DNA from: Klebsormidium nitens
Taxonomy: Eukaryota > Streptophyta > Klebsormidiophyceae > Klebsormidiales > Klebsormidiaceae
Assembly: GCA_000708835.1 (NCBI GenBank)
Contig: DF236957.1
Span: 62,001-126,000, forward strand
DNA length: 64,000 nucleotides
Direction: 5' to 3'
A model generated the notes under the pieces. The model ran no database searches. It was not told the DNA's origin and saw nothing but the letters and a program-made list of their open reading frames with translations. Position numbers and translations under genes: made by a program. Positions 37,861 to 49,033 of this stretch are shown here, piece by piece. How positions within the stretch are numbered: the first letter of the stretch is position 1; each line of letters begins with the position of its first letter.

Positions 37861-40315
37861 CCGCCCTGATTAGCATGCGCTTGACGAGCCTCGCTAGTCT
37901 GGCTCTTTGGGACCAAAAAGACGAAGTACTACTACTAGGGGTCGTTTGATCAGGATGGTTTTGTTTAGATGAACCAGAGCTTTCCGACAGCAAGGGCCGC
38001 GCGGCGGCCGCGGCGCTAGACGGGTTTACATTCCATCGCAGATCTGACTCGGGGTTTAGGCCTTCGGACGGCTCATGTGGCCTCAGTAGTGCAGCGTACG
38101 TAAGATCGGGTTCGCTTAAACGTGCAAAACTGGACGGAAGATTAGAACGCTACCTATTTTAACAGCATCCCTCTTGCGACGACGGTTGAATCTGGACTTA
38201 GCAGTTCCAAACCGGGGTTGCTTCTGAACAATCCTAGCTCCAAATGTGGTCAGACAGAAGCAGCATGGATAGGGTAGAGGGAATGTGCAGGCTTAGTGGT
38301 GCCGTTTGAAAGACGGAAAGTGGTGTTGCAGTATTTCGGTAAGCTTCGCGGAGCACTTGTCGACAAAAGGTTTTGCCTTTGGAGCGGGGGGAGGGCAGGG
38401 GGCGCCCCAGGAATCGATCTAGTGAAAGATGTCCACTGGTCCTCGCGCGCCCTTTTATGCTCGTCACGATTACGCGTGCCAATCTCTAATGAACTCTCTA
38501 ATAAACACCTCAATCGTCGATAATGCCACGTGTCCCCTAATCAACAGTTCTGAGACAACAAGTGCAAAGAAACAAAGCCTGTCGGTCATTGAATGGCGTT
38601 TCCAGAAAGTGTTCTCCTTCCACATTCTGCAGAATGACGAGAAGCTGCGATGGGGATCCGTCTGATGGAGTCTGCTGAGGATCTGAAGGACTCCGCTGAG
38701 TCCGCTGCAGAGTCGCCAGCCAACTTGAAGTGACGGCGCACTGTCACGTGTCCATACCGCACCGCCAAGTCTACCTTTGTCCCGAGCAGGGTCCCGCTGT
38801 GCTGATAAAACATAACGATCCTCGAAGCGTTTCGTCGGAGTATTGCCGTCATCACGAGCAGATGTCTGATTATTCTCACGAGTTTGCCGGTCCAAGCGCC
38901 CTTGGTACAGCGCAAGGCGAGCCAAGATCGGAGGGATCAGACCGCAAGACTGGCCAGAGCTCTGTCAATGTCATGGAAGGACATACTCGCATCTATACGC
39001 ATCCCGGCCGGAATGATCCCCCAAAGCTGCTAGCTTACTACGTTCGTGACGGCTGGGCAGCTGAAAAGGCGTCAGAAGGACACATACGGGTCCTCTCACT
39101 GACGAAAATCTAATTCAAGCCGCATGACATTCAATGATCTTGCGTCCATGTGCACATATGGCGGTGGCCAAGCCCTCACTAAGCATCACACGAAGCGAAG
39201 TCATCGGTTTCAGTGGGGCGCTAGCTCCATAATGGCGGCGCGGCCACATGCACTTGATCGCTGCACATGTATGCAGTGACAGCTACGTGCATAATTTGTC
39301 TACGTCTTACGGGCCCCTCAAGCGAGACCTTGGACAACACCGACTCCACCTAGTTTTCACTTGTATATCTTGCGAAGGCAGCCATGAGATAGTACGTATT
39401 CGACTTGCGCCGAAACTTTCAACTGGCATGCCACGCTTGCGCCGCCAGATCACACATATCAGGAGCATCGTCACTGTATATAAGCCCCCCGGCCGGCCCA
39501 ACTGATGACGTTCGTTGAAATCTGGCGGCACAAATGATTGCACGTTAATCGCCTTTGCATGCAGATCTGATAGCCACTGATTGTATCTTGACTACTGTGC
39601 TGTAATCAAGTCTCAGTGCGCCATATCATTGCATTGGAACACGTGAACGGTGCAACGCCAACAATACTGCTTGTCCATGAATTCTGATTAGGCTAGCTAG
39701 CTCTTCAATGCATTGACGATGATTGATTGTTGTGCCACTGAGATGGTCGTATTGCACTGAGGAAATGCTAACACAAGTGCGTGCTAGCTAAGGCGTGCCC
39801 ACATCAGGCAAAATTTTGCAGTACCAGACATATCACAGTACAGAGCTGCGGCAGCTAGCGCATCTCCAAGGCCATGCAGCTGCCATGGCCGACGTCTACC
39901 ATTCAAAGTCTCATGCAACTTCTAGTGAACATGCATATTGACGAGAGGGAGTTCACAAGAAGACATAACAATGTGTGGCAGGGCACAGAAAGGAAATCGA
40001 AGTCGCTGACTATAAAACTCGTCACAGGTTTGGACATCATAAACAAGCGTCAAAGAACGAAACCTCCTAGCCTAGCAAGCCGCTTATCCTCTCTACCCTT
40101 ATTTGCACAGCCCATCCAAGTCTTGAAGCGCAATGGGGCCTTATTGGGTTAAAGTTAGTGCTCTGGAGGGGACTCTCTCCCAATGCATAGCGAAGCGAGG
40201 ACCCACGCGGCTCATCATTGCCAACTAAATTGACCAAAGGGACCAGCGGCTCATTGTACAAATCATCACAAAGGCTGCAGCCGCACTCCTTTCCGAGCCA
40301 CTTACACCTGACAAA
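37861..40315. other. Intergenic, ~2.5 kb, no gene seen
   Basis: This runs from the 5' side of the F-box-like gene to the 3' side of the ROPGAP gene. Several frames of 75-150 codons overlap on both strands near 38300-39100, but none has splice structure or family likeness. Confidence 0.55.
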
Positions 40316-43300
40316 CTATGTCTGCTTGTAATACTTTGCGGCGTTGCTCATCTCCACAACCTCGGCCTCGCGCTGGGGCTCCCTGGCCGGCAATATCTCC
40401 TCGTCTTCGGGCACATCGTCACTCTCGAGAGCAATGTCCACCTTCTCGCGCACCACCGCAGGCTCCGCACTGTTCTCCTCCTCAGGCACCGGCAACAGCT
40501 CGTCTTTTTTCTCCAACTCGCCGACCAGCACGAGCAGCTCAGACCTTGTCACCGGAAGGCTCATCGCCTCCGCTACGCCCTCCTCAGTTGCCACATCATC
40601 GACCTCCTCCCCACCTTCCACTCGAACTTCAGCCGTTGCCAGGACTTCGCCCGTTGCCACGTCACCGCCCTCCGCTTTCTCCTCCTCATCCAGCCGAACG
40701 GCTTCCTGCGCCACGTCAGCCCCTGCCGTTTGCACCGGCGCATCGGCCTCGGCTGACCCCGCGCCGAGCGCACTCTCCTCCGGCGAGCGGACGTCGGCCG
40801 CCCCCGCGGGCGCCTTGATGCTGTCGCTCGACTCAAAGAATTCGTCCTCCGAGTCCCCGGCGTCCGCACGCCCCGCCGCGCGGTCGGCCGCCTGCGCACC
40901 CCCCCCCGCGAGAAGCGCCGCCACGGACGCCGCGAGCGATTGCCAGCTGGCGGTCCCGTCCACCAGCGCGCTGCTCCGCATCTCCATCTCCTCGTCAGCG
41001 TGAACGCCCTCCTCGTGCGCATTCACACCCTCGCCGGCGCTCGCCAGCGACGCCTCCTGCTCCGCACGGACCGCTGCGTCGCGCTCCTCGCGCTCTTTCA
41101 GCGCACGCTCGACCGCTTCCTCCTCGGCGCGGATGCGCGCTTCCTCCTCCTCGGCGAGGCGCAGCATCTCGCGCTCGACGCGGGCCGCCTCCTCGGCGGC
41201 GGCCTGCCGCCGCTCGCGGAGGCGCTTCTCGATGAGCACCTTGAGCAGGTTCATCACCTTGACGGCGTGCATGAGCGCCTTCAGGGGGTCCATCACCTGC
41301 GAAACAAGCCCCCCTATTGTGAGCAGAGTAACGAACGGAGATAATACGGCACGTTATTGATGCACCAGGCGCGTCTGAGCATCTTGTTTAACAGCTGGCG
41401 TGAGGATTCCTGGGGACAAGGGGCATTCCGGTTCCAAGGAACTATACACCTTGACAAAAGCGCCGTCAAAGGGCCAAAGGCAGCAGACTCGACCACCCCC
41501 AGGCAGCAGGGACTTTTATTGAAGAAGGGCTTCTCAATGCTAATGCCTCTTGACGCCAGATGCTGCACGAGCTAATCCTCTTCGAGCTGGGCTGAAGGGA
41601 ACTGCGCCACTCTCTCCAAAGATTGCATTGGAACGACGCCGAGGAAGCACAATCCTCGATACCTTCAAAACCAAGGGACCTCTTAACTCAACGCCACTGA
41701 ACCGACTCTCGCTGTGTCATGTTCAGCGCCAACAGCATGATGTGGTCGCGCCTGTTCATAAGAAAGCCTTACCGCCCTTCCCTAATCAACACAGTCCCAC
41801 AAAGCATAAAACACTAAAGAGTCAGAACACGAGCCCACCTGCGTCATGTTGGGCGCAAACACCATGGCGATGTTGCGTGCATTCATCTTGTTGTAGCTCT
41901 GCTGCTCCACCACGTCGGCCATGAGGTCCACCGCCCAGTCCAGCAGCGCATAATTGGTGTCCGGCAGCTGCTTCACGAGCGCCACCACCTCGCTCTCCTT
42001 CTGCGCGGCCGCCACCTGCTCCGGCGTCAGCGTGTCCAGGACGCCCGTCGGCAGCTCGCGGAACCACGCCTAGTTACAAGACAAGGAGCACCACGTGAGC
42101 ATTCATGTACTCTAACAAATAAGTTGGTTTTTGTCTCTTAGTCGTCTGAGCTGAGGGTCACGACAGATTCTCCTTCTGCGCGGCCGCCACCTGCTCCGGC
42201 GTCAGCCTGTTCAGGACGCCCGTCGGCAGCTCGCGGAACCACGCCTAGTTACGGAATGAGAAGCACCTTGAGTGGTTGTGTACTTTATGAGCTTCGTTGG
42301 AGTTTGCCTTTTATTAGCTTAGTTGAGCAACATGACAGAGTCTCCTTCTGGGCCGCCGCCACCTCCTCCCGCGTCAGCGTGTCCAGGACCCCGTCGGCAG
42401 CTCGCGGAAGCACGCCTAGTTACAAAATTTGAAGCAACGTAAGTGGATGTGTATTGAACGATCATACGCAAGTTGCTCAAATGTCTGAGCTGAGGAATAC
42501 GAAAGTGTTTTCTTCTCTGCCGCCACCTGCTGCTCCAGCGTCAGCGTGACCAGAAAGTCCGTCGGCAGCTCGCTCAACCACGCCTAGTTGCAAAACGAGA
42601 TGCGGCGTGAGCGGTTGTGTCTTTGGAAAAGTACTGTGGAACAGTGGCTTATTCTTCTGAGCAGACCGAAATGAACGAGGGAGCACGATTTTCGGGAAAC
42701 AGTCGCGGGGTTGATTTTATTAGCAGCTTGAAAATTAGGACCTCGTTGATGATTCAGTTTGCAATCTCTGTTGACAATGGGTTAGGCAGGTGAAGACCTA
42801 AGGTGGTGTCGACCAAGAGATGATTGAGTCGCGAGAAAGCAACAACATTGGCTACAGACTTTCGAATGAGCGCACCAATCAGTAGGGTGAAGTAGACCAG
42901 CTAACGCCAGCAAGGAGCGCACATGGCAGCTGAAGAGACGACCTGAAACAGGGGACTCTTGCAGGCTGAACAGACGACCCTCGTGGCCGACCTTCCCTGA
43001 TGACCTTCCCTGATTCTTCTAGCGGAAGTGAGCAAACATTCTGGAGGAGACCTAAGCGAGACTTCCCCACTCCCCAATCGCAATAACCGGGGTCTTAACA
43101 GAGAGTCTGCACTCTGGCCACGGAAGAACGAGACGCCCAGAATCCTCTCGTTGTACAGCAATGAACGTTATGCATATCTCAGCAGCACTCCTCTCTGAAG
43201 AGTCACAAGCGCGACTGCTGTGAACCTCACCTTGATCAGCCCCGCGAGAACATGGACCTCAGTATGAGGCGGCTCCTCGCCCTTGTTCAGCTTGCTCCGG

Positions 43301-44785
43301 ATGTACTCTTCCTCCTCGCTTTCAGCAGCAATCCTAAACACTCCCTCAACCTGCGATGTGAAGAATTGCAATCAGAAGGGCAGGAGATGCGCAAGGTCAA
43401 GGAGTAGCTTTTTAACCAAGAATGAAGGACTGTGCAAACCAGGAAGAGAAAGACTAACATGAAGAAGGGCCCTCCACAGGCTTTGAGCTTCGAAGATGGT
43501 TGAATCATAAGGCTAAGCAAAGACCTGCACCAGTCCTCAAATGCATCAAACAAACGGTCCGTCCTCCAGAGCTCCTGGGAAGAGCTCCCGGAAAGAGCTC
43601 ATCAGAATCTGATCGCAGTTGGCAAAGAGAGCCCTTCCCAGGCATGCGCTGGCTGAGGGGATAAAATCACTTGTACTTCAGGCAAACAAATTGGTCCTAA
43701 TCCAGATAGAGACAAAAGAAGAAACTCACCCTCAGACCATTCTCCTGCAACAACCGCTCGTGCAGCTGGAAAAGCACCGTCGGTACGCAGTGCTTGTGGT
43801 TGCGATCCCACGTGACCTGGAGCGACTCAGGCTTGACGCCAAACACGCTCAGGCTGAGGAAGACAGAGGTTTGCATATGAGCAATTGCAAAAACCCCTCT
43901 GCTGGCTGTGAAAACCCCTGCTTTTACCGCAATAGAATGTGACTGAAGAAGGATCACGTATTGTTGCAATACAAGCATATCAGCAAGCAAAGGCCTTTTC
44001 AAGGACAACACCCTGGGAGCCCCCCAAAACGAGTGCTGTTATCTATTTTGAGATTCATCTGCCAATTGCAAGCCTGCCAACACCGAAGCGCCCCAACAGA
44101 GAGCGGTAGGACATGGAGACAGGATTGGCAGAGGCGTACTGCTGCATGATCCCGGAGTGCGTGTGCATGAGCCCCCTGAAACCGCTTCAACCTTCCTGAT
44201 TATGCACACCATCTTATAAGAATAAGCGAAGGAATAGCAGCATGAATGGGCCAGGCAAATTCAGATGCTGGGGTCCTCCTCTTCAAAGATAAAGTGCGGA
44301 AACATGCCCCTGAAAAAGATCCTCCCTCAATTCCGAAAAGCAGATGCTGACCAGATTGATGTCACTACCATGTAGTTGGTTGGTTGGACTACCTATTAAG
44401 CGCATAGAAAGCCTTTCAGACAAACGTCTGCTCCTGCGCGCATTGAAATGCTCCGGAAAGGACCAGAAAAGAATGCAGAAACAAGCGAAATTCGAGCTTC
44501 TCCAGATGACAATCCCCCAAAGGCCTCACAAACCTCCCCCCCCCAAAGACCACCAAACCCCAAAAAGCCTCACCTTGCCCCGGGGGCGTTCTTCTGGTCC
44601 GCCCCCATCTCCTCCGGCAGGCCCACAAACCCCCTGAACCGATCAAAACTGACATGGACCAAGTGTTTCACGTTGGTCGGCCAGCCGATGCGGAACTCCC
44701 GGCGGTCCTCCATGTCGCTCTCAATAGGCTGAGCCGAGGCGCACATCGCGAGCTTTATCTGCAGGGAGAGGCGCCGGCCAACATC
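40316..44785 (-). CDS. ROP GTPase-activating protein (CRIB + RhoGAP)
   Basis: Exons in transcription order: 44785-44574, 43853-43730, 43350-43231, 42069-41839, 41296-40316. Phases join and give 555 aa from the first supported codon. A CRIB motif (IGWPTNVKHLVHVSFDRF) lies near residues 33-50. The RhoGAP domain follows, with the arginine finger in GVFRIAAES (about residue 117), AWFRELPTGVLD, and NKMNARNIAMVFAPNMTQ ending at about 229. The order CRIB then RhoGAP is typical of plant ROPGAPs, which switch off ROP/RAC GTPases at the plasma membrane. The last exon adds a long Glu/Ala-rich helix and acidic tail. The true N-terminus is unsettled: an acceptor at 44758 is an alternative, and an upstream exon (perhaps 46628-45909, whose end AAG/gtgaag is in matching phase) may belong here. 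Confidence 0.88.
42170..42583 (-). pseudogene. Three decayed tandem copies of the RhoGAP exon start
   Basis: The real exon starts, on the minus strand, at 42069 with GCGTGGTTCCGCGAGCTGCC after CTAG. Copies with the same CTAG acceptor start at 42244, 42415 and 42583 (spacing 175, 171 and 168 bp) and extend about 75 bp. The first keeps the frame for about 26 codons and then stops. The second has a one-base deletion. The third has many substitutions. About 95 bp of flanking intron is repeated with each copy. Confidence 0.93.
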
Positions 44786-45890
44786 CTGGTAAGCACGCAG
44801 TTGAGGCAAAGCATGTGGCGAAGTCTGGCTGCTGAAGAAACTTTACAGAAGTACTTTGATTGTGCTGCACTTGGCAGGTCGAAAAGCTGAGAGTGTACAT
44901 GAGAGGAGGAACCGGCTGCAGCGGCCAGAGTCCTGGTAAGCGCGCAGGGAGGGCGACTTATGTGCAGACGTTTCTACTTGGAGAAAGCCCTGGACTGAAT
45001 ACCACTTTGAGCCCGTCTAGGGGGTGCAAAGGTTGAGTGAGCGGAAGAGGTGGCTGCAGGAATAGCACCACCCAGGCTGTTTGAAAACAGACGCCGTCTT
45101 CAATTGCATCCGATTAAAAGTAAGAAAGGGGGAAGAGATTCTGCTTTGCATATGATTGAAAGTAGAAAAGGGGGAAGGGATTCAGCAGACAGCTATCGCT
45201 GAGCATGCACTGGTGCAATGTAACTCCGTTATGCGCAGAACGAACTTGAAAGTGCTCTGCCGAAACACCAGTGTCACAGACCAACCAAGCAACTAGTGAG
45301 CAGGGTCCGCAGCAAATGCAACGATGGCAGGTGTGCGGCCCAGCTTCGGCAGTTAAGAGAAGCAGAGGCCAAAAATGCAACGAGTCACATGGAGTTCATT
45401 GCAGCAAGGCACACGCCAGAAATCTGAGGAGGACCCCTTAAACGGAGTTATTTAAGAGATTGCGTCCAGGCAAACACACATTGCTTGTCAACAGAGGTGG
45501 CATAATCAAGTTAAAACTAGACAGATGCCAACAGAAGATTACGTGCATCTAGAAGCAGCGGCTGGCCTTGAGAACACACGAAAGAGCATTAAAGCTGAGC
45601 AACCAGGACACTTTGCCATCATGGAATTACACACAAGCAGAAGTCGCTAACTACTCTGTGCACATTGAGCTCGACCGAACTTGGTTAAGGTTCAACTTTG
45701 AACAAACCGTGAAACAAAACCACATGCCAAACTTATTAATTCGTCAATTAACACTCCGCTTGTGAGGTCAGTCACTCTTTCCTACTTGGTGGCATGCATA
45801 GTTTGACAACTTGAACAAAAGCATCTCTGGTTTCAACAAGTTCCCAAGCTGAGAAAGGCTGTACCTTGCCCTGAACAAAAGCAGAGGAAA
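44786..45890. other. Between ROPGAP core and upstream ORF
   Basis: This is either the 5' region of ROPGAP or, if 46628-45909 is its first exon, an intron. Apart from the echo near 44932 I see nothing I can support. Confidence 0.5.
44899..44950 (-). pseudogene. Decayed copy of the CRIB-exon acceptor
   Basis: The acceptor region at 44785 (minus strand gcttaccag then gatgttggccggcgcc) has a near-copy at 44932 (gcttaccag then gactctggccgctgc), 147 bp upstream in the transcript. The coding part has diverged. Confidence 0.65.
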
Positions 45891-46628
45891 CTAAGACTTG
45901 GCGTTCTTCACCTTGGTAAAGAAGTCCTGCTTCACTGGAGCTTCTTTCCGCGGCTCCGGCCGCTGCTGATTTCCCTCAAACGCAAGCTCCCGCTGCCTGG
46001 CTAGCTCCGTCTGCTCAGACGCCCCAGGAACCCCATCCTGATTCTTGCGTGCCCCGTCATCATTGTTTCTGTCGCCGCCAGCAGCCCCACCCAGGCTGCC
46101 ACCAGATCGGTTGCTCGGGTTCCCATCCCTGTCAGCAGCCTTCTGAGGAGTGCCACCGCTGCCCTGCGCTTCTCTCCCAGAGCTGCCAAAGTGACTCACA
46201 ACCTGCGTTTGGTTGCTGTCCACAGCCAATTGCTGGCCGCTGAGGTCGGGGGGAAGGGACCCTGCGCCTGCTGCTCCTGTCGTCTTGCTGCTCTCGTCTG
46301 CTGACACTTCCCCTAGCGGCCCCACGCTACCCGGCGAGACGGAGTGACTGCCTCGTGACCACTCAGGCGCGTCCTCCGTTCTTACGACAGCAGCAGGTGA
46401 TGCGGACTCCAGGCCAGGCGACATCAGCACATTCACAACCGACCTCGGGGACTCGACGTCAGCATAAAGGCCGCGCTTCTGCGGCTGGTGCATAAGTGGT
46501 TGCCTCGCCAGGTTGAAAGGATCTCCTGCCTTTCCCTCTAGCTTGGCGAGGGACTCGATCATATGCTCGCGACCGTCCCAGTTTCTTGAAGGAAGCTCCA
46601 TGGGGGCCCTGCTAGCATCAACTGCCAT
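45891..46628 (-). CDS. Disordered 245-aa ORF; own gene or ROPGAP first exon
   Basis: One uninterrupted frame begins MAVDASRAPMELPSRNWDGR and ends TKVKNAKS. It is rich in Ser, Gly, Asn and Glu with no recognised domain. GC content and codon use look coding. The frame is open a little further upstream to a TAG, so it could also be a last exon. A possible donor (ttt acc aag then gtgaag) lies 18 nt before the stop, in phase 0, and would join in frame to the ROPGAP CRIB exon. Both readings remain open. Confidence 0.55.
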   Translation of the reverse strand: MAVDASRAPMELPSRNWDGREHMIESLAKLEGKAGDPFNLARQPLMHQPQKRGLYADVESPRSVVNVLMSPGLESASPAAVVRTEDAPEWSRGSHSVSPGSVGPLGEVSADESSKTTGAAGAGSLPPDLSGQQLAVDSNQTQVVSHFGSSGREAQGSGGTPQKAADRDGNPSNRSGGSLGGAAGGDRNNDDGARKNQDGVPGASEQTELARQRELAFEGNQQRPEPRKEAPVKQDFFTKVKNAKS

Positions 46629-49033
46629 CCCCAGAGCTAACCCTAGCCCCTCTGTGATGCTCCTTGCTAACTACTGCTGGTAATACCTTCCAATGACACA
46701 GCTTGATCACCTGAGGAGGGTAAAAGAACATTGCACAACTTGAGTACCATCTTAAAGGCACGCCTGCCCTAAACACCTGATTATGGCTGAAGATTCTATT
46801 GGACACGAGCTTTTTCCAGGTGACCTGGGGTCCTTTCACATGTCAAATAAACGCAAGTCCAAGCCTACAAAAGAAGGGGTGGCGAAGACATGTCAACTGT
46901 CCAAGCAGACATGGATAATTGATTTCATGGACACTCGTACAGCAGACCAGTGCAGGTATGTAGAGCAGTAGGACCATACCCCAGGCCAACGAGCATTCCT
47001 TTTGAGCTGACAGATTCAATATTCTGCTTACAGGAAACAAAAGTGAACAAGTGACTTGCCACAACCCAGCATTGTCTATGTAACATCGTAATTCTGCGTT
47101 GATAATTCATGTCAAAAGATTACAAGATGTCTGACCTTCCTAACATGCAATCGACTAGAACAAGTACTTGTTCGAGGCTCTCTTTGCCGAGGATTGTGTT
47201 TGAAGAGGTGCGGAGCTTTGAGTCACCAAACAACCGATGTTTTTGAGCAAGCGACGATTGTGACACCTTTATTCACCAATTGCATTTTTGAACAAAAACA
47301 CTCACAAAGCTTGGCGGCAAGGGCAACATCCAAATTTTCTCACAAAAGGACGTGGCTTGTGTAAGTGTGTGGAAAGCTTTACCTTGGGCTTCCACCAAAA
47401 ACATCTCGCATTTACCCCTTTCCCAGGGTGCAGAACATCCACTATTTGATTTTTTTCGAAAACTTTAGTAATCCCTGTTTCGACAGGCAGTCTTCTGGTC
47501 TTTCAGACGGCTCACGACAGTTCAACTAGATTCCTATCCAGCCCCTGAATTAGCTAGTGTAGTCTATCCCCTTGATTTTTTGAGCCACACCGGAGGTCCT
47601 CGAAATGCAGCCTTTTCACCCTCTTTCATACGAGACACAGACGCCTAATGTGCAGCCCTTTCAATGGCTCGCCTATGCAGCTCAGCTTGTGAAAGCACGA
47701 CTCAATCGGCCTCCTCCGTTGGCGCCCTCCCTGCTGAGGCTGTCCTGGAGGCTGGACAGTGGACCCTGATCGACGCCCTTTCCTCAGTCCTGACCTCTGT
47801 GCTACCGTACCTACTCCGTGGGGGTGTGTACTTGGTACCAACTCAGAATTGTACATACCTATCTACTGACCCGTGTACAGGCTGGCACTCTGCGGGACAG
47901 CTGAGCATTAGGTGCAGATGTCTGGGACGGCCACGTTTTTTGAAAGAACTTTTCAACCGTTGATGTACGTCGATGTAGTCAAGGCTCTAGGCCCTGAATC
48001 GTCCATAATCGCACGGGAATCGTGATTCATCGCTGGCTAAAGATTAAATTCGTGCGAGCGCCCCGGCCAAGGTTCAGCGAAATTTTAGGCGGCACACCGC
48101 ATGGTACCGCGGGGCCCGGTAGGTAGCCCATGCAGTTCGCCGGTAGGCAAGGGAGGTTCGAACTTCGCTGGACAGTAGGTACGGTACCAGCCTACCAGGT
48201 ACCGGTAATCAAGCGCCTCAGTGAGTCAGTGCCAATCGGTCCTTGGTTCTACCNNNNNNNNNNNNNNNNNNNNNNNNNNNNNNNNNNNNNNNNNNNNNNN
48301 NNNNNNNNNNNNNNNNNNNNNNNNNNNNNNNNNNNNNNNNNNNNNNNNNNNNNNNNNNNNNNNNNNNNNNNNNNNNNNNNNNNNNNNNNNNNNNNNNNNN
48401 NNNNNNNNNNNNNNNNNNNNNNNNNNNNNNNNNNNNNNNNNNNNNNNNNNNNNNNNNNNNNNNNNNNNNNNNNNNNNNNNNNNNNNNNNNNNNNNNNNNN
48501 NNNNNNNNNNNNNNNNNNNNNNNNNNNNNNNNNNNNNNNNCGCTGATCAGCAAGTTCCCAGCCGTCGATGAGGTACCACTTCCGGCCATCTCAGTTTCAC
48601 AGGAGATTGACGGCCTCGGATGCACGCAGGACCGTCCGATGGACGTGCTCTCGTCAGCATAACATTTTCTCCAGATTTTGAATCACGGCTGGACTCTAGC
48701 TGAGTCTAGAGCCTGCAACAATGGAAGCCTGTGCAAGCAATCGACATCACCGTGATCACGCATGTGTGGCTGTGCAGAAGCAGGCGGAGAAGTGAATGAG
48801 GATGACATCCTTTCAGTGAGAGCCTCTTGTTGCCTTTGTCCAACAGAGGGCTCCTTCAATGAGCTTCTAAGACTACCTACCTTCACATAGAGTGTCCGTG
48901 CCGATGACTTGATTAAAACACCCTAATGGAGCTTCTGACATCTGATGTCCTTTTTCTTGTGTAGCTATAACGCTTGGATTAAGGTGGTCCATACCCCAGC
49001 TGACTTGCAGACAACAACAGAGGACCCTGCAAT
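46629..49033. other. Upstream region of NEDD1, with assembly gap
   Basis: No gene can be supported. The flank left of the gap is rich in ggtacc-type palindromic words (48100-48210). Right of the gap, a short GC-rich open segment (48541-48662, reading PAVDEVPLPAISVSQEIDG) might be a fragment of a gene cut by the gap. Confidence 0.45.
48254..48540. other. Assembly gap (287 N)
   Basis: A run of N. Open frames reported across it are artefacts. Confidence 1.

Noticed and set aside
38470..38925. Overlapping frames of 109-151 codons on the minus strand
   Set aside because: Two frames overlap with no domain or coding bias; likely chance in an intergenic stretch.
40344..41003. 219-codon open frame on the plus strand
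   Set aside because: It is the antisense shadow of the Glu/Ala-rich ROPGAP last exon; its Ser-rich reading comes from that codon bias.
42170..42583. Echo copies as mutually exclusive alternative exons of ROPGAP
   Set aside because: They lack a downstream donor and the rest of the exon, and carry stops or a frameshift; they can at most be decoy acceptors.
48130..48662. Open frames across the N run
   Set aside because: They owe their length to N being read as X.
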